A stretch of DNA of 64,000 nt from Polyangiaceae bacterium (GTDB lineage Bacteria > Myxococcota_A > Polyangia > Polyangiales > Polyangiaceae): NCBI GenBank assembly GCA_025353725.1, contig JANXOF010000002.1, positions 1-64,000 on the forward strand, written 5' to 3'. Each line of letters starts with the position of its first letter. The stretch's first letter is position 1. This document shows, piece after piece, positions 16,574-25,084 of the stretch. The position numbers and the translations under genes were made by a program. The notes under the pieces were generated by a model, which was not told where the DNA came from, searched no databases, and was given only the letters and a program-made list of their open reading frames with translations.

Positions 16574-17032
16574 GTGAGCAAAAAAGCTGAGAGCGATGCC
16601 GCGCGAACCAAGGTGCTGCGCGACGCGGGCCTACGAAAGACACGCCCGCGGCTCGCGGTACTCCAGGTCCTCGAGGGAGCGACATCACCGTTGAGCCACG
16701 CGGACGTGGCCGATGAGCTGAATGACCAAGCGCTTGACCGTGCGACGGTTTATCGCAACTTGATGGCGTTAACCGAGGCCGGGCTCGTTCGGCGCTCGGA
16801 CCTGGGCGACCATGTCTGGAGGTTCGAGCTCGTTCGTGCTCTCGCGGCTCACGGAAGCGCACACCCGCACTTCGTGTGCTCCGACTGTGGCACAGTTTCC
16901 TGCCTGCCCGGTGTCACCGTTAGCCTTGAGGGTGACGGTGCCGCGTCGTTCTCTCGCAAGGGGGTCGAGCTGCAGCTCCGCGGGGTCTGCGCCGCCTGCG
17001 AAGCGCCGAAGGTCCGCAGGCGACCCGGGTAG
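16574..17032 (+). CDS. Fur-family metal-dependent transcriptional regulator
   Basis: 152 residues, GTG start. N-terminal winged helix LRDAGLRKTRPRLAVLQVLEGA (the RxTxxRxxVL signature) and DRATVYRNLMALTEAGLV (recognition helix). The metal-binding C-terminal half has HPHFVCSDCGTVSCLPG and CAACEAP, giving two CxxC structural zinc pairs, and GSAHPHF supplying His ligands. It lacks the DEH-rich regulatory segment of Fur proper, so it may be of the Zur/PerR or BosR type. An upstream AGGAG is about 15 bases from the GTG, longer than ideal. Confidence 0.9.
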   Translation: MSKKAESDAARTKVLRDAGLRKTRPRLAVLQVLEGATSPLSHADVADELNDQALDRATVYRNLMALTEAGLVRRSDLGDHVWRFELVRALAAHGSAHPHFVCSDCGTVSCLPGVTVSLEGDGAASFSRKGVELQLRGVCAACEAPKVRRRPG

Positions 17033-17100
17033 CTCACACAGACTTTCGATGCCGCCCACTCTCGCGCCTGGCGCCCCGTGGTGATAGTTACGCCTCAACC

Positions 17101-17823
17101 GTGCGGAACCTCGCCACTCTCGCCGCCATCGTTGTGTCCGTCGCGACAGGAACACACTTCGCGTACCAACTTGGACATGCTGGGCAGCTCGCCTTCCTCG
17201 TTTGGTTGAGCGTGCCGACGCTGCTTATCGCGGCGATGGGGGCCTATCGAGCTCACGGCGACGGCGATCTCTACCGCGCGAGCTCTTTTGATGAAAGCGG
17301 TGCGGGAGCGGGATGGCTCAACGTTCGTTCGGGCGACTTCACCCGTGGTTTCGTTGCCGCGGCCGTCCTCTTCGCGAGCGCGTACACCGCGATGAAGAAA
17401 GTGGCGCCGAGTGGCTCCGATCGCGAAAGTTGGATGGCAAGGTTTTACCTTCAAGTCGGCGACCCGACGACCCTTCGCAAGCAAGTCTTCTTCGTCGTTG
17501 TTGCTATTGTCGTGATGGCGGTCGCGGAGGAGTTGGTGTGGAGAGGCCTCGTAGTTTCCCTCCTCGAACCGCTTGTCGGCTCTCGTCGTGCGTGGGTTTG
17601 GGCGGCTCTCCTAGCGTCGACAGCGCAGCTCCCAACGCTTTGGGCGCTGCGCGATCCGGTGGCGGGGCTGAATCCCATGCTCCCCGCGGCGGCGCTGTTC
17701 GGGGGACTCGTCTTCGGCTTCATGGCGCGAAGATTCGGTCGGCTACTCCCCGGGATGTTCGCGCGGGTTCTCTTCTCTTGGACTATCCTTATGATGTTCA
17801 GGCTTTGGGGGCCGAGCGTCTGA
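17101..17823 (+). CDS. CPBP-family intramembrane metalloprotease-like protein
   Basis: 240 residues, about six membrane helices. The CPBP (Abi) signature appears as VMAVAEELVWRGLVV (EExxxR motif), followed by a second conserved region with hydrophobic helices (AALFGGLVFGFMARRFGRLLPGMF). The usual third motif with conserved His/Asn is weak, since I see RVLFSW where VxxHxxxN is expected, so catalysis is uncertain. CPBP proteins are related to Rce1/prenyl CaaX proteases and can act in bacteriocin immunity or membrane protein processing. It lies 68 bases after the Fur-family gene and may be co-transcribed. It converges on the superoxide-reductase-like gene. Confidence 0.75.
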   Translation: MRNLATLAAIVVSVATGTHFAYQLGHAGQLAFLVWLSVPTLLIAAMGAYRAHGDGDLYRASSFDESGAGAGWLNVRSGDFTRGFVAAAVLFASAYTAMKKVAPSGSDRESWMARFYLQVGDPTTLRKQVFFVVVAIVVMAVAEELVWRGLVVSLLEPLVGSRRAWVWAALLASTAQLPTLWALRDPVAGLNPMLPAAALFGGLVFGFMARRFGRLLPGMFARVLFSWTILMMFRLWGPSV

Positions 17824-17849
17824 CCACGTAGAGAACTCTTGGGCGTTGC

Positions 17850-18587
17850 TCAGACGGTGAGCGACAGCGCTTTCCAAAGTCCGTGTAGAGTGCACCACTC
17901 ATACGCGGTGACTGCGGTTACACCGTCGGGTAAGGTAAACTGGACGGTGGGGGGAGCTGCGTCCGTCGATGTGAACTCCCAAAGCCCTACGACGGTCTCC
18001 TTTCCGCCTACACTGGCGCGGATGAAAATCGACGTAATAAAGTGGACAATTGCGGGGCCCGCGTCGGCTTTCGGACCGCCATCGAGCTTGGGTCCAGCAT
18101 CGACCGGTGACGCATCGACTTTCCCGGCGTCGGATGGCGCTCCCGCGTCGAGAAGGTTCTTCCCCATCACGTGTTCAACTTTGACTTGGACCTTCTTCTT
18201 GCCGTCAACGACAACGATGCTGGCCCTCGGCTCGTGGCTATTCTCTTTTCCGGCCCACATACCGGGGTCAAGCCGGGTGAACGCGCTTCGGGCGTACAGC
18301 CGCTCCTGCTCCGCATCGAGCTGCTTCGCGCGAGATTCCCATACCTGATTCGGGACCCTCGGTACTTCCTGGCCCGGGTCGACGGGGGTGCTCGTGCCCG
18401 GAAGGTGTTCATCTTCGTCAGTCGGTACGACAGCGGCGTCAGCGCCCTTGAGCTTCTTGTCGTTAGAGACGACAGCCTGGGTGGCCGCGTCACTACATGC
18501 GGCGAGAGTGCGTCCAACCGCCATGGCGCCAATGCTCACGGCGAGGGTCCGAAGCATGACTCGTCGATCGATCTGTTTGGCTTTCAT
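17850..18587 (-). CDS. Tat-type lipoprotein related to superoxide reductase (desulfoferrodoxin/neelaredoxin fold)
   Basis: 245 residues. The N-terminus has a twin-arginine motif (RRVMLRTLAVS, R8-R9) and a lipobox LAAC (C31), so export as a folded metalloprotein and lipidation are likely. Residues 108-145 and 178-238 carry the ligand set of superoxide reductase center II: H118 (SHEP), H139 (EHVM), H182 (VHFI), C232 and H235 (CTLHGLW, canonical CNxHGLW). Spacing of the second and third His is normally about 6; here it is 43, because of an Asp/Ala/Gly-rich insertion (about 146-178, LLDAGAPSDAGKVDASPVDAG...). No rubredoxin-like center I is present. It has a good upstream AAGGAAAG. Confidence 0.7.
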   Translation of the reverse strand: MKAKQIDRRVMLRTLAVSIGAMAVGRTLAACSDAATQAVVSNDKKLKGADAAVVPTDEDEHLPGTSTPVDPGQEVPRVPNQVWESRAKQLDAEQERLYARSAFTRLDPGMWAGKENSHEPRASIVVVDGKKKVQVKVEHVMGKNLLDAGAPSDAGKVDASPVDAGPKLDGGPKADAGPAIVHFITSIFIRASVGGKETVVGLWEFTSTDAAPPTVQFTLPDGVTAVTAYEWCTLHGLWKALSLTV

Positions 18588-18940
18588 CCGTCTTTCCTTT
18601 TCGGTCCTGCCGCGTGCGCGACCCCTTGCACGCGCGAGCTTCCGGGTGATGCGGCCGTCGCTATCGCCTTCGCCTCACCGCGGTCGAGATGGTCACTATG
18701 AAGCAACGCGCGTGCCTTCCATGCTGCCCCGAGCGCGACTGAACCGTCGAACACAAAATCCCTTCGGCGTGCGGCGCGGCCTACAGGCACCCTGAGCTTT
18801 TCCTGGTGCAGCATGGATCGCGCGCGAACCAGTCCCTCGCCAACGCTCGTTGCTGCCGCTGCGGGAAGCCCCCAGGGTGGGGTCGCTCGGCCCGACACTC
18901 TGCGTCTTGCTGGCAGTGTCGTCGATGCTAGATTTGGACG
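18588..18940. other. Divergent intergenic region, no supported gene
   Basis: 353 bases between the SOR-like gene (leftward) and a Cys-rich lipoprotein gene (rightward). A minus-strand frame of about 104 codons lies here but looks non-coding (poor composition, no ribosome binding site). It must hold both divergent promoters. Confidence 0.5.
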
Positions 18941-19720
18941 GTGAAAGCATTCCTACTTAGCGCCTCGTCAGTCGTTGCCCTCATCGCTTGTACGAACACC
19001 GCTCCGAACGATCTCGCAAAGCAGCCGGCTCGAGTTCAGACCGCGAAACCCTGCACCACGCCGAAAGCCACAAAGACGTGTGTGTGTGGGATCGATACAG
19101 GCACACAGACATGCACCGAGGAACTCGTGCTGTCGAAATGTGTCTGCGATGTGAAGCCCGGCGCGCCCACTCCCCCCGTGACGAAGGCACAGCCTGACGC
19201 TCCCATTGACGTGACAGTACCGCCTTCGAGTGCGGTCTGCGGGAACAGTGTCATCGAACCTGGCGAAGCCTGCGACTACGGAAAAGATGGGGCTCTATTT
19301 GGCTGTACGGAAAAGTGTACGGCTGAAGGTTTTTCACGTCTCGGCGACGAGTGTGAGGGTCAAAAAATAGGCATTTGGGCTGGGGTTACGGTCCTCAAAG
19401 ATTCGACAACGAAGTATAATTCGGATTACATTCTCTCCTGCTCGGACAACGAAGACGGCGGTCCCGAACGCGTTTATCGATTTAGCCCAGCCCAAAGTGG
19501 CAACCTCACGGTTGCCGTGGAGGCAAGCGGGTTTAATTCTGTGGTGCAGCTTACAGAGGGTACCTGTCTAAGTGCGAGTCTAAAGTGTCTCAAAAATGGG
19601 TTGAAGACTGACACTGTGCCCGTGGTTGCTGGGAAATCGTACTTCCTTTTCGTCGGTGGTGTAACGGTTACTGATTTCGGCGACTACTCAGTTTCGTTGA
19701 CGCTCGTGCCCGGTAAGTGA
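18941..19720 (+). CDS. Cys-rich lipoprotein with CGNxVIEPGE motif and pre-peptidase-like C-terminal domain
   Basis: 259 residues, GTG start. Lipoprotein signal ending LIACT (Cys about 17). Residues 36-70 have clustered Cys (PCTTPKATKTCVCGIDTGTQTC, SKCVCD). At about 100 is CGNSVIEPGEACDYG, a motif of the myxobacterial Cys-rich repeat family. The C-terminal 130 residues (ERVYRFSPAQSGNLTVAVEA, VQLTEGTCLSASLKCLKNG, VVAGKSYFLFVGG) look like a PPC-type beta-sandwich, common at the ends of secreted peptidases. The role is unknown; a surface adhesion or protein-binding function is likely. It is followed by a matrixin. Confidence 0.78.
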   Translation: MKAFLLSASSVVALIACTNTAPNDLAKQPARVQTAKPCTTPKATKTCVCGIDTGTQTCTEELVLSKCVCDVKPGAPTPPVTKAQPDAPIDVTVPPSSAVCGNSVIEPGEACDYGKDGALFGCTEKCTAEGFSRLGDECEGQKIGIWAGVTVLKDSTTKYNSDYILSCSDNEDGGPERVYRFSPAQSGNLTVAVEASGFNSVVQLTEGTCLSASLKCLKNGLKTDTVPVVAGKSYFLFVGGVTVTDFGDYSVSLTLVPGK

Positions 19721-19789
19721 AGACTTGCGGGACAAGTAGGAAGTGACCGGGCTGGGAACCTTCGCACCGGAAGAAAGACTCGAGCGAGA

Positions 19790-20719
19790 ATGAGTAGTCT
19801 CCGAAGGGATTTCGCGATCTCAATCTCAATCTCAATTAGGCGGCTTACGACCTCGACTGTCGTCGGGTTCGCGCTGATTTGTGGTTCAAGTGACGCTCAT
19901 GCTTACTGCCGATCGACGACCTGTAAGGTAACGAAAACGGAGGATTGCACTCCGGACGAGCATCGCTGTCCGCGAGCTGGCGTGACGATCGCGTGGACGC
20001 GAATGCCCATTACCTATCGCTTTTCGGAGGTCAATCCCTCACGCTTTCTGCGGGAGGAGGCTCGCGCCGCCATTCGCTCCTCGTTTCATCGTTGGAGTGA
20101 CACGATTTGCAGCGGCGGTCGTACCTCCCTCCGGTTCGTCGAGGGCGAGGACATTGCGACAGACACGCCGTTTGTTGTCGGCCGCCCCGAGGGTGAAAAA
20201 TTCGGCATCTACTTTCGTGAGGACGTTTGGCCGCATGATGGCGCAAATACGATTGCACAGACGAATCATCTTTTTGGTACGGCGTCCGGAACCATCACGG
20301 ACGTTAACCTCGAAATAAACAACATAAAAGGTACTGCCTTTTCAGTTTCGGACTCTACGGACGTAAGTGACGTAAAAACTTGGGACCTGCAATCGGTGAT
20401 TACCCACGAGGTGGGTCACTATATTGGTTTTGCGCACAGCGACGATCCTGTCTCGATTATGGTGAGTTCCTATTGCGCCGACGAATTGAAAGCGACGCGC
20501 TGCAACAAGGGTCGTATTGAAGCGCGTCGGCTTGCGCCGGATGACATCGCCGGTCTCTGCGCGCTGTACCCGCCCGGCGCGACCTACGACCCGCCGGCAA
20601 CGTCCGGATGCCTCGTCGCGCGTGAACCGTTGCGCGATAGCTCTGTCGTCGCGCTCGTTAGCGGCGCCCTGGTGGTGCTTGCCGCCGCGCGCAGACGCCG
20701 TCGTGCGCGTCTTTCCTAA
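19790..20719 (+). CDS. Matrixin-type zinc metalloprotease with C-terminal MYXO-CTERM-like anchor
   Basis: 309 residues. Signal peptide, then a mature Cys-containing domain. The zinc motif is HEVGHYIGFAH: H206, H210, H216, with E207 as base, followed by a Met-turn (SIM at about 224) and the family's DDIAGLCALYPP. The C-terminus (GCLVAREPLRDSS, hydrophobic segment ALVSGALVVLAAA, then RRRRRAR) resembles the MYXO-CTERM sorting tail of Myxococcota, although shorter than the consensus. The signal peptide includes three ATCTCA repeats encoding Ser-Ile pairs. Secreted or outer-membrane protease; substrate unknown. Confidence 0.85.
   Translation: MSSLRRDFAISISISIRRLTTSTVVGFALICGSSDAHAYCRSTTCKVTKTEDCTPDEHRCPRAGVTIAWTRMPITYRFSEVNPSRFLREEARAAIRSSFHRWSDTICSGGRTSLRFVEGEDIATDTPFVVGRPEGEKFGIYFREDVWPHDGANTIAQTNHLFGTASGTITDVNLEINNIKGTAFSVSDSTDVSDVKTWDLQSVITHEVGHYIGFAHSDDPVSIMVSSYCADELKATRCNKGRIEARRLAPDDIAGLCALYPPGATYDPPATSGCLVAREPLRDSSVVALVSGALVVLAAARRRRRARLS
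19817..19834. repeat. Three tandem ATCTCA hexamers in the matrixin signal peptide
   Basis: Three copies of ATCTCA encode alternating Ser-Ile in the signal peptide. The hexamer is close to the GTCTCA repeat in the lipoprotein gene at 38.7 kb. Confidence 0.7.
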
Positions 20720-20788
20720 GGACGGCGACGCTGAACTCGTTGGGGTACGACGCTTGACGTCGAGGGCTCTGCCGACGACCCTCGATGC

Positions 20789-23770
20789 ATGGCGATAAGG
20801 CGTCTTCTTCACACCATCGCGGGTGACGTCGCTGACGGGTTGTCGGACGCTTACGCGGAGTCCGCACGTCAACGAGGCGTCCCGTACGATTCAGAGACGT
20901 GCGCGCTCGCGGCTCTCCTTTCGTTCGCATACCCTGCATTGCGCGCACAAATGCTTACTCGCCCCGAGGATGTCCAGGCACTCGGGCACGGTCAAATGCG
21001 CACGCCGCGCGACTTGCGAGCGCTTCGGAGGCTCGTTCTTCCGTTCGTTGGTGATCTTTCAGACGAAGCGCAAGTTCGTCGCGGCCTTCGGCTTTTCGCT
21101 CAGCGAGAGCGTCTTCGCGTTGCGGCGCGCGAGCTGCTCCCGAGCGAAGGCGCGGACGTCGACGTCACTGCGCGTGAGCTCTCGGACCTCGCGCAAGCTT
21201 GTTTGGAAACGGCGACCGCCGAAGCGCTTCGATGGGCGGAATTGCGCTTCGGAGTGCCGCTCAACGCCCGGGGCGAGCGGTGCGGATTCGCGGTGCTCGG
21301 CATGGGCAAACTTGGAGGCCGCGAGTTGAACTGCGGAAGTGACGTCGACCTCTTACCATTTTACGAAACCGATGAAGGGGAGGTGCGGGCTGGCGGACTG
21401 CGTGGCGCCGCAACTGACCAGACGCTGCACGAGCATTTCTCGCGCGTCACGCAGCGCCTCACGGCCACGCTCGAGGACGTGACCGACGAGGGCTTTTGTT
21501 GGCGGGTCGACTTGAGGCTGCGGCCTGAGGGGTCGCGCGGTCCCCTCGTTAACGCGTTGAGTGCGGCTGAGCGCTACTATGAAACGTGGGGGCGCACCTG
21601 GGAACGCGCGGCACTCTTGCGCGCTCGGCCCGTAGCGGGCGATCTCGCGTTCGGGCACGTGGCCCTCGACGCGCTCGCGCCCTTCGTGTGGCGAAAAGTC
21701 GTCGACCCCCGGATCGCCGTCGAGATGGCCGAACTCGTGGTTCGCGGGCGCACGGAGCTCTCCGCCGACCCCGCCCGTGACTTGAAGCTCGGTCCTGGCG
21801 GAATTCGAGAGGTCGAGTTTTTCGTTCAATCCCTGCAGCTTATTTGGGGAGGGCGGGAGCCCTCGTTGCGTCCCTCGAACACACTCGACGCACTCCGCCG
21901 ATTGCGCGCGCGCGGCCTCGTAACCGACCGCGAGTGTCGCGAGCTCGAGAGCGCCTATGTCAGGTTGCGTCGCCTGGAGCATCGCGTGCAGTTTGCAACC
22001 GGGCTTCAAACGCACACGCTCCCGCGTGGGGAGCTCCTGGAGACGCTCGCACGTTCCTCGGGTTTTTCTTCAGGCAGCGAGTTAGAGAAGGACCTCGACA
22101 AGACGCGAAGGCGTGTCGCCTTGCGCTTCGCTTCGCTCACGCGAAGGCTGGATCGCGCGGCCGGGATCGACCCGCAGCTTTTGGCCATCTTCGCGGCCAT
22201 CGATTCGGGTGAAGAAGCTCGCGTTCTTGCTTCGATCGCGGAGGGCGCGGTCGGCGTCAATTTCTCGTCGAATGCTTCGGCTGACCTCGCGCGTCACCTC
22301 CTCGCGCTCGCGAATCGCCCTGACTTTCCCCTCGGTGCTTCGGCGCGCGATCGTCATCCAGACCTCGCGTTGCAGCTCCTCGAAGCGCTCGCCGACGCCG
22401 CAGATCCCGAGCAGGCAGCGCGTCTCCTCGCCGCCTTTTTCAGCAGGCTCCAGACGCCCGGAGTGTATGCGCGCGCCATGGCGAGCGATCGTCAGGTGTT
22501 GCGAAAGCTGGTGGGCTTGTTCGGCGCGAGCTCGTTTCTCGGGGAGTCGCTCGTGGTGCATCCAGAGCTTGTTGAGAGCCTTCTGTTCGCGCGTGGGGTG
22601 CCCACGGCCTCGCGCGCGCGTCGCTATGTGTCCGAAGAGATCGAAGACGCCGCGCGGCGCGCGACCGAGGACGATGAAAGCGATCCGGAGGACGTTCTCG
22701 TCGGCGCCCTGCGGCATGCGAAATCGCGCATGCTCATGGAGGTCGGTCTCGCGGAGCTTTCGGGTGAGCTTCTCCCGCGAGAGGCAACGATGGTGCTCTC
22801 CGCCGTCGCAGACGCCGAGCTTGATCACGCCGTGACCTACGCACTCGCGGAAAAGGGACTCAAGGGCGGCCTCGCGGTGGTGGCGCTCGGAAAGCTTGGG
22901 GGGAGTGAAATAGGCTATGGATCCGACCTCGATATCTTCTTCCTTTACGAACCCGGCGAGGACGAAAGTGGGCGCACCGCCGAAGCCTATGTCCGCGCGG
23001 CGCAACGTGTTCTTCGTCTTATAAGTGCGCCGCACGGCAATGGCCCAGGCTACGAGCTGGATACACGACTGCGACCCTCGGGCAGCCACGGACTCCTCGT
23101 GGTAAGTCTCGAAGCCTTCGCGCGCTACCATGGCCTCTACGCGGATGGATCAAAGCGTGAGGGTCCCGCCGAAGGTGACGACTGGGAGCGTCAAGCACTC
23201 GTTAGAGCGCGACTGTGCGCAGGCGATAAGTCGATGAGCGACGGCTTCGAGGCGCTCGCGAGAAAAATTTCCTACGAGCGCCCGGCCCCCGCGGCCGAAC
23301 GTGTCCATCATTTTCGCATGCGCATGGAACGCGAGCTCGCGCGGGAAGGTGCGCGTCGCTACGACGTAAAACTCGGCCGCGGGGGTTTAGTCGATATCGA
23401 ATTCGCGGTGCAATGGTTGCAAATGCGACACGGCATGGACCCGCGCGTCCGAACGACGGACACGGAAGCTGCCCTGACCGCCCTCGAGTCGTGCGGCTAT
23501 CTAGCGCCGACGACGACCGGCGCGCTGCGCGAGGGATACGCGCTCCTTCGGCGTCTTGAGCAGGCGCTCCGCATCGTGCACGGCACCAGCGCCAGTCTTA
23601 TCGAGGTAGGCGCGCCTGGCGTGGCGGCGCTGGCGCGTCGTATGGGGTTTCGCGGCGGTTCGACGACACCCTCTGAAAGGCTCTTTGAGCGTTACCGCGC
23701 GGTGACGGATGACGTGAGAGCGGCGTACCTTGAAGTGATGAATGTTCCCGAACCCGCGCCGGCGCAGTAA
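20789..23770 (+). CDS. glnE: Bifunctional glutamine synthetase adenylyltransferase/adenylyl-removing enzyme
   Basis: 993 residues with two nucleotidyltransferase domains. The first has GMGKLGGRELNCGSDVDLLPFY (about 170-190); the second has ALGKLGGSEIGYGSDLDIFFLY (about 700-720), the GSDxD metal-binding motifs of the GlnE family. Each is followed by a helical domain (GPGGIREVEFFVQSLQLIWG and GRGGLVDIEFAVQWLQMRHG). It attaches or removes AMP on glutamine synthetase in response to PII and glutamine. Full length for the family (about 945-990). ATG at 20789; it is the first gene of a rightward stretch, with DUF2752 following 15 bases after its stop. Confidence 0.95.
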   Translation: MAIRRLLHTIAGDVADGLSDAYAESARQRGVPYDSETCALAALLSFAYPALRAQMLTRPEDVQALGHGQMRTPRDLRALRRLVLPFVGDLSDEAQVRRGLRLFAQRERLRVAARELLPSEGADVDVTARELSDLAQACLETATAEALRWAELRFGVPLNARGERCGFAVLGMGKLGGRELNCGSDVDLLPFYETDEGEVRAGGLRGAATDQTLHEHFSRVTQRLTATLEDVTDEGFCWRVDLRLRPEGSRGPLVNALSAAERYYETWGRTWERAALLRARPVAGDLAFGHVALDALAPFVWRKVVDPRIAVEMAELVVRGRTELSADPARDLKLGPGGIREVEFFVQSLQLIWGGREPSLRPSNTLDALRRLRARGLVTDRECRELESAYVRLRRLEHRVQFATGLQTHTLPRGELLETLARSSGFSSGSELEKDLDKTRRRVALRFASLTRRLDRAAGIDPQLLAIFAAIDSGEEARVLASIAEGAVGVNFSSNASADLARHLLALANRPDFPLGASARDRHPDLALQLLEALADAADPEQAARLLAAFFSRLQTPGVYARAMASDRQVLRKLVGLFGASSFLGESLVVHPELVESLLFARGVPTASRARRYVSEEIEDAARRATEDDESDPEDVLVGALRHAKSRMLMEVGLAELSGELLPREATMVLSAVADAELDHAVTYALAEKGLKGGLAVVALGKLGGSEIGYGSDLDIFFLYEPGEDESGRTAEAYVRAAQRVLRLISAPHGNGPGYELDTRLRPSGSHGLLVVSLEAFARYHGLYADGSKREGPAEGDDWERQALVRARLCAGDKSMSDGFEALARKISYERPAPAAERVHHFRMRMERELAREGARRYDVKLGRGGLVDIEFAVQWLQMRHGMDPRVRTTDTEAALTALESCGYLAPTTTGALREGYALLRRLEQALRIVHGTSASLIEVGAPGVAALARRMGFRGGSTTPSERLFERYRAVTDDVRAAYLEVMNVPEPAPAQ

Positions 23771-23785
23771 GCCATAGACGCGTCG

Positions 23786-24265
23786 ATGACCCTCGCCGAC
23801 GATCGGTACGCCGCCTTGAAGGAGGTGTCGCCTGGCGTAGAAATCCGCCCACGCGAGGCACGGCCGAGGGCAACTGTTCGCGTCGTTCGTACCGCACGCT
23901 TGGCGTTCAGCCTCCTGCTCGTTAGCGCCGCCCTCGGTGGATCCGTCGTGCGATGTCCGTTCGCGTGGGTCTTTCACACGCCTTGCCCGACGTGCGGCTC
24001 GGCACGCACCATGCTCGCACTCGCGGCGGGCGACGTCCGTGGAGCCATGCGTTACAACCCCCTCGCGCCGTTCACTACGCTTCTCGTTGTCCTGCTTGCA
24101 GTGCAAGCGCTCGCTTCCGTTTTTTCGACCGGAACGTTCAACCGACTTGGGGCCGGCGTCATCGGCATCGTCGTCTCTCGCGGGGCTTTACTCGTAGCCA
24201 TTCTGGAGATGGCGATCTGGCTCGCTCGGTGGGCGGGTGCGTTCGGCGGCCCCGTTCCCGTTTAG
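23786..24265 (+). CDS. DUF2752 membrane protein
   Basis: 159 residues with three membrane helices. The DUF2752 signature is clear: CPTCGSARTMLALAAGDVRGAMRYNPLAP. Function unknown; the conserved CPxCG may bind a metal or be redox active. It begins 15 bases after glnE and may be co-transcribed. It faces the second CPBP gene, with only 4 bases between stops. Confidence 0.88.
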   Translation: MTLADDRYAALKEVSPGVEIRPREARPRATVRVVRTARLAFSLLLVSAALGGSVVRCPFAWVFHTPCPTCGSARTMLALAAGDVRGAMRYNPLAPFTTLLVVLLAVQALASVFSTGTFNRLGAGVIGIVVSRGALLVAILEMAIWLARWAGAFGGPVPV

Positions 24266-24269
24266 GCGT

Positions 24270-24992
24270 TTATCGTCGGTTAAGTAGCCCTCCTAACTTT
24301 CGGGCAGGCTTGGCCTCCAAATCTGTGTCGCGAAGGAACTTCAGGTTCGTGACGTTGATCAGCGCGTGAGCCACTACGGGCCCCAGTAGACTTCCGGTCA
24401 AAAAGAAAAGGGACCCGAAGAGGCACCCCATCAGCGTGGCCCAACCGGACCATATCCACCGTGCGCGTCCGCGGCGCTGGTGGATGAGTCCAAACGCGAG
24501 CGAAGACGCGACGAGGCCTACCGAGTTGGCGAGAAGCCCGCGAAAAAAAAGCTCTTCGGACATCGCGCTCGCGATACCTAAAACGACAAGATTGGTTATC
24601 TCGACATGACGTACGGTGACGCGTAGTTCGTTGTGAAGATCCCGCGCCCACGCCCACTTGCCGACGACAGCGCGCGTGCTTTTCACGGTGACAAGCGCGA
24701 GTGCGATTCCCCCCATGACGCTTGCCAGGTGCCGAGCGACGGCCGTGCCGAGGAACGGTAGCCACGGGTCGGCCGCAAACGGACTTTCGAGGCGAGCCAG
24801 TGCGGTCGCGATGGCGACCAATGACATCGCGCCATACACGACGAGCGGGCCCCAAAGCCCCGCGAGCCATCGACTACAGAGGTTTCGGTGTTCCGTTTGC
24901 TCCCCGCGCCCGAAGCCATCGCTCGTGGCAACGCGCGGGCGCGCCCGGGTGCGATTCGCCGGCGAATCCATGGTCTCGCCCGCACGTTGCAC
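24270..24992 (-). CDS. CPBP-family intramembrane metalloprotease
   Basis: 240 residues, membrane protein with about six helices. All three CPBP motifs are visible: SAMSEELFFRG (EExxxR), FGLIHQ, and VVAHALINVTN (HxxxN-like). This makes it the better conserved of the two CPBP proteins in the window. The first 40 residues are hydrophilic, and the start could be the internal ATG at 24971. It faces DUF2752 tail to tail and diverges from the HD-GYP regulator gene with 92 bases between starts. Likely a CaaX-type or membrane processing protease; substrate unknown. Confidence 0.85.
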   Translation of the reverse strand: MQRAGETMDSPANRTRARPRVATSDGFGRGEQTEHRNLCSRWLAGLWGPLVVYGAMSLVAIATALARLESPFAADPWLPFLGTAVARHLASVMGGIALALVTVKSTRAVVGKWAWARDLHNELRVTVRHVEITNLVVLGIASAMSEELFFRGLLANSVGLVASSLAFGLIHQRRGRARWIWSGWATLMGCLFGSLFFLTGSLLGPVVAHALINVTNLKFLRDTDLEAKPARKLGGLLNRR

Positions 24993-25084
24993 GCCCGGCG
25001 CGCGGCCGCAACGAGCTCAGCTTACGAATTGCCCCAAAGGGTTCATCTCGCTCTGGTAGAGTTTCAACGCAAGGGTAGAGGGGT

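Noticed and set aside
18584-18898. 104-codon minus-strand frame upstream of the SOR-like gene
   Set aside because: No signal, poor composition, sits in a divergent promoter region.
22082-23131. 349-codon minus-strand frame inside glnE
   Set aside because: Antisense to a conserved gene and composition is not protein-like.
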